64,000 nt of DNA from VRUE01 sp963817945 (GTDB taxonomy: Bacteria > Actinomycetota > Thermoleophilia > Solirubrobacterales > 70-9). Below are positions 33,420 to 40,678 of this stretch, piece after piece (the first letter of the stretch is position 1; the number at the start of each line of letters is the position of its first letter). The notes beneath the pieces are model-generated. The model did no database searches. It was given only the letters and a program-made list of their open reading frames with translations, and was not told where the DNA came from. The stretch is taken from assembly GCA_963817945.1 (NCBI GenBank), contig CAWFQH010000001.1, positions 558,001-622,000 on the forward strand, read 5' to 3'. Made by a program: the position numbers and the translations under genes.

Positions 33420-33500
33420 GCGCATCTCGGAGTCTTCGGTCGGCGGACTCGGGTCACGCACAAAAGTGCGCTCCCCTCCCCCTCCTCCCTGCATCCCCCG
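33420..33500 (-). repeat. Hairpin repeat, copy A
   Basis: Read on the minus strand this shares roughly 80% identity over about 70 bases with 62641-62725. The shared parts are GCAGGGAGG, then GAGGGGAGCGCAC, a four-base loop (TTTT here, ATCA there), GTGCGTGACCCGA, and CCGACCGA followed by GAC-CCG. The stem GCGCAC/GTGCG(T) is kept while the loop differs, which is what a structured element would show. This copy sits between the ATPase and permease genes of one ABC operon, antisense to them. Confidence 0.7.
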
Positions 33501-33536
33501 ATTTGCTTGGTTTTCGCGCCGTGGGGAGGGCTCGTC

Positions 33537-34325
33537 ATGAGTAACGGGCGGACCAGCCTGCGGCGGCTCGAACCGGCGGCGATCGGCGGCGTGATGAGCC
33601 GCGAGCTCGCCAACTTCCGCACCTACTGGAAGGGGACGACCTTCTCCAGCGTGCTGGAACCGATCGTCTACCTGCTCGCCTTCGGCCTCGGCCTCTCGGC
33701 GACGCTGGTTGACGACGTCAACGGCCTGCCCTACGTCGAGTTCGTCGGCACCGGCATGGTCGCGACGGCAGTGATCTTCGCCAGCGCCTTGCCGGCGATG
33801 TTCGGCACCTTCGTCAAGCACCGCTTTCAGAACACCTATGACGCGATCCTCGCCGCCCCGGTCGATGTCGAGGAGCTGGTCAGCGCCGAGATGCTCTGGA
33901 TCGGCGTCCGCTCCAGCATCTACGGCTGCTTCCCGCTGCTGGTCACGATCGCCTTCGGGCTCGCCCCGCAGCCAGGCATGCTGCTGGTGCCGCTCTTCTG
34001 CTTCGTCACCGCCCTCGGCTTCGCTGGCTTCGGCGTGGCGATGGCGGCGATCGTCGCCAAGATCGACCAGTTCAACTACGTGACCGCGCTCTTCGTCACG
34101 CCGCTGTTCCTCGTCTCCGGCGCCTTCTTCCCGATCGACGAACTGCCCGAGGGCGTGCAGGTGATCGCCAACCTCAACCCGCTGCACCAGCTGGTCGAAC
34201 TGGTCCGCGGCGGCGCCTTCGGCTACGACCCGATCGACCTGGTCCGCTTCGCCGGCCTCGTCGCCTTCGCGCTGGTGATGTGGCGGCTGGCGGTCAACCG
34301 CATGGAAGCGCGCCTGATCGACTAG
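33537..34325 (+). CDS. ABC-2 type exporter permease (NodJ/DrrB type)
   Basis: A 262-residue membrane protein with six helices. FRTYWKGTTFSSVLEPIVYL is the amphipathic entry helix plus first membrane span. FVGTGMVATAVIFASALPAM, NTYDAILAAPVDVEELV and LFLVSGAFFPIDELPEGVQV, followed by NPLHQLVELVRGG, form the ABC-2 signature region. The start is ATG 33537 with GGGGAGGG 6-13 bases upstream. It pairs with the ATPase encoded upstream to make a homodimeric half-size exporter. A perfect 18-bp inverted repeat follows its stop. Confidence 0.9.
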   Translation: MSNGRTSLRRLEPAAIGGVMSRELANFRTYWKGTTFSSVLEPIVYLLAFGLGLSATLVDDVNGLPYVEFVGTGMVATAVIFASALPAMFGTFVKHRFQNTYDAILAAPVDVEELVSAEMLWIGVRSSIYGCFPLLVTIAFGLAPQPGMLLVPLFCFVTALGFAGFGVAMAAIVAKIDQFNYVTALFVTPLFLVSGAFFPIDELPEGVQVIANLNPLHQLVELVRGGAFGYDPIDLVRFAGLVAFALVMWRLAVNRMEARLID

Positions 34326-34331
34326 CGCGTC

Positions 34332-34374
34332 GACTTCGTCTTTTGTCAACCCATGCTTGACAAAAGACGAAGTC
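34332..34374. terminator. Perfect 18-bp inverted repeat after the ABC permease gene
   Basis: GACTTCGTCTTTTGTCAA and its exact complement flank a seven-base loop, starting seven bases after the permease stop. It is probably the terminator of the ABC operon, and from the other side it lies downstream of the SRP RNA gene, so it may work in both directions. There is no U-tract beyond the stem. It shares CTTTTGTC with the repeat at 30028-30064. Confidence 0.6.
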
Positions 34375-34444
34375 AGTCGAAAAACGGACCGTGCGCCCCG
34401 CCTTCGAAGCGAAGTCACCGGGCGTGTCCGTCGCGTTTGGCTCG

Positions 34445-34540
34445 AGCCGGGCTCGCCTGCGGCACCCGCGGCTTCCGCTTAAGGCTGCTTCCTTCCGGAC
34501 CTGACCTGGTTCACGTGCCTACGTCGCGCAGGACCCGGCC
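34445..34540 (-). ncRNA. ffs: Signal recognition particle RNA (small bacterial type)
   Basis: The minus strand carries the invariant SRP domain IV core GAACCAGGTCAGGTCCGGAA followed by GGAAGCAGCC. The ends pair (CCTGCG with CGCAGG, extended by CCGGG with CCCGG), giving a single rod of about 95 bases, the normal size of 4.5S-type RNA. It binds Ffh and targets membrane proteins to the translocon. In many actinobacteria this gene lies just upstream of dnaX; here the same strand order is kept but four protein genes separate them. Ends are estimated from pairing. The rest of 34326-34711 holds no gene that I can see. Confidence 0.93.
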
Positions 34541-34711
34541 GTCAACGCCGCCCGCGGCGCACTGACCCCGACGGCCAGCCCCTCGGAACGGGATTCGGCC
34601 CCGCTAGAGCGGATTGCGGGTTACAGGGCACCGCTGATTCCCCGCCTAGCACGGTCCGCCTTCAATCCTAGATGGTCGAAGGCGGACCGGGGCGCTGACC
34701 GGACGAGGAAG

Positions 34712-35788
34712 CTAGCGGCGGATCAGCTTGCGCTTCTTGTAGATGGTGGCGCTGACTTTGCCGGCCCGCACCCGGTGGCGGACGAGCAGGCGCTTGCGCG
34801 TCCGCACCTCTTTGCGCGCCTTCGGCTTCACCCGCAGCTTCAGTAGCTTTGCCTTGCCGCGGCGCACTTTGACCGAGCGCCGGTTCGTCGCCGGCTTGCG
34901 CTTGGTCAGCATCCCCTGCGCAGCGATGCGGCAGCTGCGGCCGACTTTGCGCGGGCACTTGACCCTGACGAAGAGCTGCTTGCCGTTCCCTTTGACCACA
35001 GCGGTCGCCGGGAGGGCGTTGCCAAAGAGCGCGCTGAGGCGCTGCGGGCTGAGCCCGGAGCCGTCGGCGTTCCTGCCCCCGCGGCGCCTGCCGGCTTCGG
35101 CCGAGCCCGCGCCGGTGCTGGCGCTGAGGACGACGTTGTCGTAGTCGGCGCTGCCGCTGACGAGGGCGCTGGTTCCCGTCACGTAGGTCGACTCGATCGC
35201 GATCCGGTAGGCGTGCCCCTGAACGAGCCGATCGGGATCGACGGTCGCTTGAGGCGTGCCGAGCCAGCTGTTGGCGCCCGCCAGGGTGGTCGGCGCGATC
35301 ACGGAGATCGTTTCGCCCCCGGCCGTGTCGTCGATCAAGCGCACCGCGTAGGTGGCCGCGTTGCCCGATACAGCGAGCAGCTCGTCGACACTGGCGCGGC
35401 GGTCCATCTCGAAGCCGACCGCGTCGGCCGCCTCCCCGCCCGCGCCGCGATAGAGGAACTGCGGGCTCGTGTAGACGGACGTGGTCGTGCCGCCGATCGC
35501 CATCACACCGACGACGCCCTGGTAGGCGGAGCGGATGAACCCGCCGCCGTCGGCGCCGCCGCTCGACTGGAAGCTGTTCGTCGCCGACGGGCAGAGGAGC
35601 GGGGGCAGGCATGAGCCTTCGAAGCCAGCCGTCGAGGTCCAGCCGGCAAGGCCGCCGTTGAAGCCGCGGGCCGCGGCGTCGGGCGGATACTTCGCGGTAG
35701 CGGCGCCGGCCACAGCGGGAATCGAGAACGCGAGGCAAGCGATGGAGGCGGCGACGGCCGCCTCCATCCTGCGGTAACCGAGGTTCAT
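34712..35788 (-). CDS. Exported protein of unknown function with a very basic C-terminal domain
   Basis: A 358-residue secreted protein. MNLGYRRMEAAVAASIACLA plus FSIPAVAGAA is a signal peptide. Residues 35-215 form a beta-rich domain (GFNGGLAGWTSTAGFEG; VDELLAVSGNAATYAVRLID) reminiscent of carbohydrate-binding or jelly-roll modules found in extracellular proteins of this class. Residues 225-358 are strongly basic (LTKRKPATNRRSVKVRRGKA), resembling C-terminal domains of other exported Thermoleophilia proteins that may bind wall polymers. There are no catalytic motifs and no lipobox. It stands alone; the upstream gap before the CPA2 antiporter holds only promoters. Confidence 0.7.
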   Translation of the reverse strand: MNLGYRRMEAAVAASIACLAFSIPAVAGAATAKYPPDAAARGFNGGLAGWTSTAGFEGSCLPPLLCPSATNSFQSSGGADGGGFIRSAYQGVVGVMAIGGTTTSVYTSPQFLYRGAGGEAADAVGFEMDRRASVDELLAVSGNAATYAVRLIDDTAGGETISVIAPTTLAGANSWLGTPQATVDPDRLVQGHAYRIAIESTYVTGTSALVSGSADYDNVVLSASTGAGSAEAGRRRGGRNADGSGLSPQRLSALFGNALPATAVVKGNGKQLFVRVKCPRKVGRSCRIAAQGMLTKRKPATNRRSVKVRRGKAKLLKLRVKPKARKEVRTRKRLLVRHRVRAGKVSATIYKKRKLIRR

Positions 35789-35901
35789 GGGCCTGCTCCT
35801 TCGTCTTCGCTTCCCATCCGCGTCGCGAACGGCTACGCATTAGTCAGTACCCGCCTGAAGATCGTGCGACGGTCGCCTAGACGAACGTAGGATCAGCGCC
35901 C

Positions 35902-37104
35902 GTGATCGAGGTCGACGCAGAGTCGTTCTTCGCAATCGTCGTGATCGCCGCCCTGGCGGCGATCACCGTGGCGGCGCTACCGAGCCGGCTCGCGCCTCCC
36001 GTGGTCGTGGTCGAGCTGCTGCTCGGGATAGTCGTCGGGCCCGAAATTCTCGGCCTCGCCGAGAGCGACGACTTCATTGAGTTCTTCTCCAACCTCGGTC
36101 TCGGCATGCTCTTTTTCTTTGCCGGTTACGAGATCGACTTCGAGCGCATCAGGGGAAAACCGCTGAAGTTGGGTCTGCTCGGCTGGCTGCTCTCGATCGC
36201 GCTCGCCTACGGGATCGGCGGCGTTCTGGCGGCAGCCGGCGTGGTTGTCTCCTTCCTCTACACCGGCTCGGCCATGGCGACGACGGCGATCGGAACCCTG
36301 ATCCCGATCCTCCGTGACAGCGGCGAGCTGAAGACCCGCTTCGGCACCTACCTGCTGGCCGCCGGCGGGGCGGCGGAGTTCGGCCCGATCCTCCTCGTCA
36401 CCCTGGTCCTCTCGGCGAAGCAGCCGCTGCACGAGGCCGCAATCCTGATCGCCTTCGTCGGCCTTGCCCTGGTCCTCGCCCTAGCTTCGGTGCGTCTTGC
36501 CTGGCGCGGCTGGTCGGCGCTGGAGCGGACCTTCGAGGCGAGCAGCCAGCTCGCGGTGCGGCTCGCCGTCGTGCTCGTCTTCGGGCTGGTGCTTCTGGCC
36601 GGCGAGCTCGGCCTCGACGTGCTGCTCGGCGGCTTCGTTGCCGGCATGATCGTCCGGCTGGCGCTGAGGGGGCGCGAGTTGGCCGTCTTCGAGTCGAAGC
36701 TGACCGCGATCGGCTTCGGCTTCTTCGTCCCCTTCTTCTTCGTCACCAGCGGCATCGATTTCGACCTCGCCGCGCTCGGCTCAACCACGGCGCTGTTGAA
36801 GCTGGCGATGTTTCTCGCCCTTTTCCTGGTCGTGCGAGGAACGCCGGCGCTGCTCCTCTACCGTCACGTTCTGAAGGCGCGCCAGCGCCTCGCGCTGGCC
36901 TTCTACTCGGCGACCGAGCTGCCGCTTGTGGTCGCGATCACGACCCTGGCGACCGAGGGCGGCCACATGAAGAGCTCCACCGCCGCCGGCCTCGTCGGCG
37001 CGGCGATGCTCTCGACCCTGATCTTTCCCTTCGTCGGCCAGGCGCTGCAGCGGCGCGAGGTCGCCGAAAGCGAGAGCGGACCGCCAACGGCGGCCGTCGT
37101 ATGA
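35902..37104 (+). CDS. Monovalent cation:proton antiporter, CPA2 (KefB/NapA-like)
   Basis: A 400-residue protein with twelve or thirteen membrane segments. PVVVVELLLGIVVGPEIL and LGLGMLFFFAGYEIDFERI are the standard first motifs. VSFLYTGSAMATTAIGTLIP and GELGLDVLLGGFVAGMIVRL with FFVTSGIDFDLAAL complete the CPA2 pattern. The usual ND or QD pair of the ion site is hard to place, so ion specificity (Na+ or K+) is open. It lacks the C-terminal KTN/RCK domain of KefB. The start is GTG 35902. The tRNA-Val gene begins 11 bases after its stop. Confidence 0.85.
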   Translation: MIEVDAESFFAIVVIAALAAITVAALPSRLAPPVVVVELLLGIVVGPEILGLAESDDFIEFFSNLGLGMLFFFAGYEIDFERIRGKPLKLGLLGWLLSIALAYGIGGVLAAAGVVVSFLYTGSAMATTAIGTLIPILRDSGELKTRFGTYLLAAGGAAEFGPILLVTLVLSAKQPLHEAAILIAFVGLALVLALASVRLAWRGWSALERTFEASSQLAVRLAVVLVFGLVLLAGELGLDVLLGGFVAGMIVRLALRGRELAVFESKLTAIGFGFFVPFFFVTSGIDFDLAALGSTTALLKLAMFLALFLVVRGTPALLLYRHVLKARQRLALAFYSATELPLVVAITTLATEGGHMKSSTAAGLVGAAMLSTLIFPFVGQALQRREVAESESGPPTAAVV

Positions 37105-37115
37105 TCGGCATCCCA

Positions 37116-37187
37116 GGGCGCGTAGCTCAGTGGGAGAGCGCTCGCCTCACACGCGAGAGGTCGCTGGTTCGAACCCAGCCGCGCCCA
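37116..37187 (+). tRNA. tRNA-Val (CAC)
   Basis: A complete 72-base cloverleaf: acceptor GGGCGCG/CGCGCCC plus discriminator A, D-arm GCTC-AGTGGGA-GAGC, anticodon stem CTCGC/GCGAG with loop CTCACAC (anticodon CAC), and T-arm GCTGG-TTCGAAC-CCAGC. The CCA end is not encoded. It follows the antiporter gene by 11 bases and is followed by an orphan gene flanked by a copy of its T-loop sequence. Confidence 0.97.
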
Positions 37188-37926
37188 TGAGCTTGGCTGT
37201 CGCTAGCTAGGGACCGGCGACAGCGAGATCGCCGGCACGCTTACAGTTCCAACCTCTGGCTGATGCCAGGGTGCTGATCAGGATGCCGGCACCTGCGACC
37301 GCGGTGCCCGGGACGATCGCCACCGGAGTGAGAATCAGACCCACCAACGAAGCTCCCGACCCCGCCAGCAGGATCGCGCACTTTAGCCGGCCGCCCATGT
37401 CGCCAGGCGCGAATCCGCTTTCAGCCAGCTGACGCAGCTTCTCCTGGAATGCGCTGATTTCCGCACCGGCTTCGCTCTCGACGATCGAGCACGCCTCCAC
37501 GACCTGGCTGACGAAGGGGGCATCGGGGAGCGAGCTGAGCAGCGACTCTCCAACTGCGTGCTGGGCAAGAACGCGATGCAGCTCCTCATCGAGGTCGACC
37601 TCGATCTCGCGGATGGCCCCTCGTAGTTCTCCGCAGCCGCGGGCGACGACCTCCAGCAGCTCACATATGTCGTTGACGAGGTCGTGAAGTACGGGCAGAT
37701 CGCGCGCCACCGCCGTCGGCTCCGGCTCGGCCTCCAAAAATGCGGTCCAAACATCATCCAGGGCATTCAACCTCTGCACGTCTGCCGCCAGACCCAGGGC
37801 CATGTGCTGGGTGGCAAGTGGCGGGTTGGCGTCAACCGACGGTTCGGAGATCCCCATCGCGGATAACAGTAGAGAACTACTGATCAAACAGCGTGCGGGT
37901 CGGCCGAGTGTCAGATGGTTCGAACC
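37165..37926. repeat. Direct repeat of the tRNA T-arm bracketing an orphan gene
   Basis: TGGTTCGAACC occurs in the T-arm of tRNA-Val (37165-37175) and again at 37916-37926. The two copies enclose exactly one gene, the hypothetical at 37207-37857. Such T-arm repeats are what attachment sites leave behind, although 11 bases is short and the second copy lacks the rest of the tRNA end. Confidence 0.4.
37207..37857 (-). CDS. Hypothetical protein with C-terminal hydrophobic hairpin (216 aa)
   Basis: Not recognised. Residues 15-150 are acidic and helical (LNALDDVWTAFLEAEPEP; CELLEVVARGCGELRGAIRE). Residues 165-205 form two Gly/Ala-rich hydrophobic segments (CAILLAGSGASLVGLILTPV; GTAVAGAGILISTLASARGW) with GxxxG patterns, as in proteins that insert in membranes. 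ATG 37857 is preferred over upstream starts because upstream DNA becomes A/T-rich and promoter-like (CTACTGTTATCC). It sits directly behind tRNA-Val and is flanked by a T-arm repeat, so acquisition by integration is plausible. Function unknown. Confidence 0.55.
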   Translation of the reverse strand: MGISEPSVDANPPLATQHMALGLAADVQRLNALDDVWTAFLEAEPEPTAVARDLPVLHDLVNDICELLEVVARGCGELRGAIREIEVDLDEELHRVLAQHAVGESLLSSLPDAPFVSQVVEACSIVESEAGAEISAFQEKLRQLAESGFAPGDMGGRLKCAILLAGSGASLVGLILTPVAIVPGTAVAGAGILISTLASARGWNCKRAGDLAVAGP

Positions 37927-37933
37927 GGCACAT

Positions 37934-38287
37934 TCAGGTCGCCAGCTCGGGCAGGTAGCGATCAATGTGCTGAGCGATCGTCTCCCGCACCCACTGTTGG
38001 GTTGCGGGGTCGGCCATCCGGTAGCGGCCGAGCAGCATCTTCTGGTCGGTGAGAGGAAGGCCAGCGATCTCCCAGCTGACCGTGAGGCGCTCGAAGAGGA
38101 GCTCCGCGCGGCGGCGCCAGGCGTCGTCCTGTGAGGTCGCTGCGGTCGCCGGGCCTTCGCCGAGCTTGGCGATCGTGCCGGGGCTGAGCGACTGCCTGAG
38201 GACGAGCATGTTGCCCTCGTCGTCTACGTACTCGACCGTCGCCGGCTTCTGTCGCTGGCGACGCTGCTTCTGCCGGCGTTTGGCCAC
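37934..38287 (-). CDS. Hypothetical basic protein (117 aa)
   Basis: A 117-residue soluble protein with a strongly basic N-terminus (MAKRRQKQRRQRQKPATVEY), then a short beta-rich part (VDDEGNMLVLRQSLSPGTIA) and a C-terminal helical half (RRRAELLFERLTVSWEIAGL; KMLLGRYRMADPATQQWVRE). It may be a nucleic-acid-associated protein, and appears to be a conserved actinobacterial hypothetical, but I cannot name a domain. It lies 29 bases downstream of arfB on the same strand and could be co-transcribed with arfB and the pterin dehydratase gene. Confidence 0.65.
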   Translation of the reverse strand: MAKRRQKQRRQRQKPATVEYVDDEGNMLVLRQSLSPGTIAKLGEGPATAATSQDDAWRRRAELLFERLTVSWEIAGLPLTDQKMLLGRYRMADPATQQWVRETIAQHIDRYLPELAT

Positions 38288-38316
38288 TCCCTGAGTTTGC
38301 CAGGGGCCATCGCCCG

Positions 38317-38730
38317 CTACTCGTCCGAGGCCGGGCGCTGGCGTCCGCGCTTGCGTTCGCCGGCGCGGCGCTTCTGCTCGAGACGACGCTCGCGGGAGGC
38401 GCGCGTCGGCCTGGTCGGGCGGCGGCGCTTCGGCGTCCGCAGGCCGGCGGCGATCTTGGCGGCGAGACGCTGCAGGGCCAGCTCCCGGTTGCGCGCCTGG
38501 CTCCGCGCCTCCTGGGCGACCGCGGTGAGGACAGGCCCGGCCCGTTGGACAAGTCGGGCCCGCTGGGACTCATCGAGGCTGGCCGAGGCCACAACGTCGA
38601 ACACAGCTTCGATCCTCGAAGCGGTGACGTTGGCGTGCTGGCCCCCCGGTCCGGAGGAGCGGCTGGCACGCAGCTCGACCTCGGCGAGCGGGATCGAGAG
38701 ACGGTCGTCGATTCTCAGGGCGTCGGGCAC
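38317..38730 (-). CDS. arfB: Alternative ribosome-rescue factor ArfB (peptidyl-tRNA hydrolase, RF-1 domain)
   Basis: A 137-residue release-factor-like hydrolase that frees ribosomes stalled at mRNA ends. SSGPGGQHANVTASRIEAVF carries the catalytic GGQ near residue 29. The basic C-terminal tail (RRLEQKRRAGERKRGRQR) is the part that enters the empty mRNA channel in the family. The single-domain length fits ArfB/YaeJ and excludes RF1/RF2. It is 30 bases downstream of the pterin dehydratase gene, on the same strand. Confidence 0.92.
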   Translation of the reverse strand: MPDALRIDDRLSIPLAEVELRASRSSGPGGQHANVTASRIEAVFDVVASASLDESQRARLVQRAGPVLTAVAQEARSQARNRELALQRLAAKIAAGLRTPKRRRPTRPTRASRERRLEQKRRAGERKRGRQRPASDE

Positions 38731-38760
38731 GCGGCCAAGTTAACTCCGGCCCGAGCCCAG

Positions 38761-39039
38761 TCAGGCGAGGGCGTCGATCTTCGTCGCCAGTTCGAAGTCA
38801 GCGGCGGTGACGCCGCCCTCGGAGTGGGTGGCGATTTTGACCGTGACCTTGTCCCAGGAGATCTCCAGGTCGGGATGGTGGTTCATCGCCTCAGCTGGCT
38901 CGACCAGCGTCTTGACGAAATTGACCGATCCGACGAAGTCGCCCCGCTCGAAGGTCTTCGAGATCGCGTCGCCAGACCGCTCCCAGCCGGGGTGCTCGCT
39001 CAGCCTCGCCTCGATCTCGGAATCGCTCAGGAGACCCAT
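38761..39039 (-). CDS. phhB: Pterin-4a-carbinolamine dehydratase
   Basis: A 92-residue protein of the PCD/DCoH fold. The catalytic His cluster is in EAMNHHPDLEISWDKVTVKI, with THSEGGVTAADFELATKID at the C-terminus, and GWERSGDAISKTFERGDF at the front. It dehydrates 4a-hydroxytetrahydropterin in tetrahydropterin recycling and is sometimes linked to molybdopterin metabolism. No aromatic amino-acid hydroxylase is adjacent. It is divergent from the GST gene. Confidence 0.93.
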   Translation of the reverse strand: MGLLSDSEIEARLSEHPGWERSGDAISKTFERGDFVGSVNFVKTLVEPAEAMNHHPDLEISWDKVTVKIATHSEGGVTAADFELATKIDALA

Positions 39040-39076
39040 AGCGGGCGTATGCTGACACGATGCAGGCGACGGCGCA

Positions 39077-39871
39077 ATGAGCGACTCGGTCCCGACCCTC
39101 TGGCAGATCGATGTTTCGCACTACAGCGAGAAGGTCCGCTGGGCGCTCACCTGGAAGGGAGTCGAGCACCGGCGACGCTCGCCAGTCCCGGGCGCGCACA
39201 TGGCGGTCGCGCTCTGGCTGACCCGCGGCGGCCAGGTCACCTTCCCGGTGCTGAGCGTCGATGGCGAGCGGATCGGCGACTCGACCGCGATCATCGCCGC
39301 GCTCGAGGAACGCTACCCCAACCCACCCCTGTATCCCACCGACGATACGAGCCGGCGCCGCGCCCTCGATCTGGAGGAGTACTTCGACGAGGAGCTCGGG
39401 CCCCACATCCGCCAGCTCGCCTGGTACGAGCTCGGCAACGACCGCGAGCAGTTCACCGAGCTGATGAAGGTCATGGCCCCCGGCCCGCTCGCCCGCACGC
39501 CGGGCGCGGCCGCTGCCTACGCCCGCGCCTTCACGGGCCTGCGCTTCAGCGCCCGCAACACGAAGCGGGCCGAGCGGGCCCGCGCCAAGGTGCTGGCGGC
39601 CCTCGACCGACTCGAGGCCGAGCTGGGCGACGGCGAGTACCTGGTCGACGACACCTTCACCGTCGCCGACCTGACCGCGGCCTCGCTCTTCTACCCACTG
39701 GTCACCCCCGAAGAGGGGCCGCTCCCGGCCGAGATCGAGTCGGCGGCGGGACTGGAGAGCTTCCGCGCGCCGCTGATGGAGCGCCGCGGGTACCGCTGGG
39801 TTGCGGAGATGTTCCGCCGCCACCGCAAGCCGAGCCGGAGCGCGACGGCCGCTGCCGGCACCGCCGTCTAG
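39077..39871 (+). CDS. Glutathione S-transferase-like protein
   Basis: A 264-residue protein with a thioredoxin-fold N-terminus (TLWQIDVSHYSEKVRWALTW; TFPVLSVDGERIGDSTAIIA, where DST is the usual gamma-Glu contact) and a helical C-terminal domain (LGDGEYLVDDTFTVADLTAA). Actinobacteria generally lack glutathione, so it may use mycothiol or another thiol, or simply bind a hydrophobic ligand. The start ATG 39077 follows ACGGCGCA without a strong ribosome site. It is convergent with the MlaE pair. Confidence 0.82.
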   Translation: MSDSVPTLWQIDVSHYSEKVRWALTWKGVEHRRRSPVPGAHMAVALWLTRGGQVTFPVLSVDGERIGDSTAIIAALEERYPNPPLYPTDDTSRRRALDLEEYFDEELGPHIRQLAWYELGNDREQFTELMKVMAPGPLARTPGAAAAYARAFTGLRFSARNTKRAERARAKVLAALDRLEAELGDGEYLVDDTFTVADLTAASLFYPLVTPEEGPLPAEIESAAGLESFRAPLMERRGYRWVAEMFRRHRKPSRSATAAAGTAV

Positions 39872-39880
39872 GCGCGGGCT

Positions 39881-40678
39881 TCAGCCGCCGACCGGCGCCC
39901 GCGGGTTTGCCCCGTAGAAGATCACGGTGCCGAGCATGCCGATGATGTTGACGAGGATGATGTTGACCGCCATCGATTTCGCGGTCGCCGTGCCCACCCC
40001 CACCGGTCCCCCGGAGGCGGTATAGCCGTAGTAGCACCCGACGGTGACGATGACGGTCGCCATCGTCATTGCCTTGATCAGGCTGAACAGCACGTCCAAC
40101 GGGTTCTGGAAGGTCCAGAAGAGGAGCAGATAGCCGCCGGAGGAGATATCGCCGACTTGGTTGACAATGGCGAACCAGCTAGAGAGATAACCGACCCCAA
40201 TCCCGATTAGGTAGAGGAACGGGAGGGCGATCCAGGCGCCGAGCAGGCGGGTGGCGGCAAGGAAGGTGACCGGCGGAATGCCCATCACCTCGAGGGCGTC
40301 GATCTCGTCGGAGATACGCATCGCGCCCAGCTCGGCGACGATCCCGGTCCCGACCTTGGCCGCAAGGATGTAGCCGAAGGCATAGGGCAGGCCCTCGCGC
40401 AGGTCGCAGTAGGCGGAGAACAGTCCGGCGATCCCCGGCGCGCCGATCGAGCGGCTGAAGTAGGCCCCGATCAGGCCGCACTGCAGGCCGAGGATGAGGA
40501 CGAAGGCCCAGACGATCAGCGCCGAGCCGAGGATGAGGATGCCGGCCTGCCGCACGCTCTCGCCGAAGAAGCGGAGCACCCGGCCGGAGAGCACGAGGCG
40601 GGCAACCCGCGAGCCGAAGCGTGCGATCTCGCCGGCGGCGTCGAGCCAGGATCGCGGTGCGTCGAGCCAACCGATCAC
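39881..40678 (-). CDS. MlaE/YrbE-type ABC lipid permease, second subunit
   Basis: A 265-residue membrane protein of the MlaE family, which moves phospholipids or sterols together with MCE proteins and an Mkl/MlaF ATPase. FGYILAAKVGTGIVAELGAM (with the conserved Glu), RISDEIDALEVMGIPPVTFL and FYGANPRAPVGG close the motif set, and YYGYTASGGPVGVGTATAKS is the diagnostic C-terminal segment. The GTG start overlaps the preceding gene's stop (GTGA). Normally mce genes follow; here the operon ends and a GST gene on the other strand begins. Confidence 0.9.
   Translation of the reverse strand: MIGWLDAPRSWLDAAGEIARFGSRVARLVLSGRVLRFFGESVRQAGILILGSALIVWAFVLILGLQCGLIGAYFSRSIGAPGIAGLFSAYCDLREGLPYAFGYILAAKVGTGIVAELGAMRISDEIDALEVMGIPPVTFLAATRLLGAWIALPFLYLIGIGVGYLSSWFAIVNQVGDISSGGYLLLFWTFQNPLDVLFSLIKAMTMATVIVTVGCYYGYTASGGPVGVGTATAKSMAVNIILVNIIGMLGTVIFYGANPRAPVGG

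Noticed and set aside
34326..34711. CRISPR or phage-derived repeat region
   Set aside because: The repeated-looking G+C-rich segments are the two sides of the SRP RNA rod and one inverted repeat; no spaced direct repeats exist.
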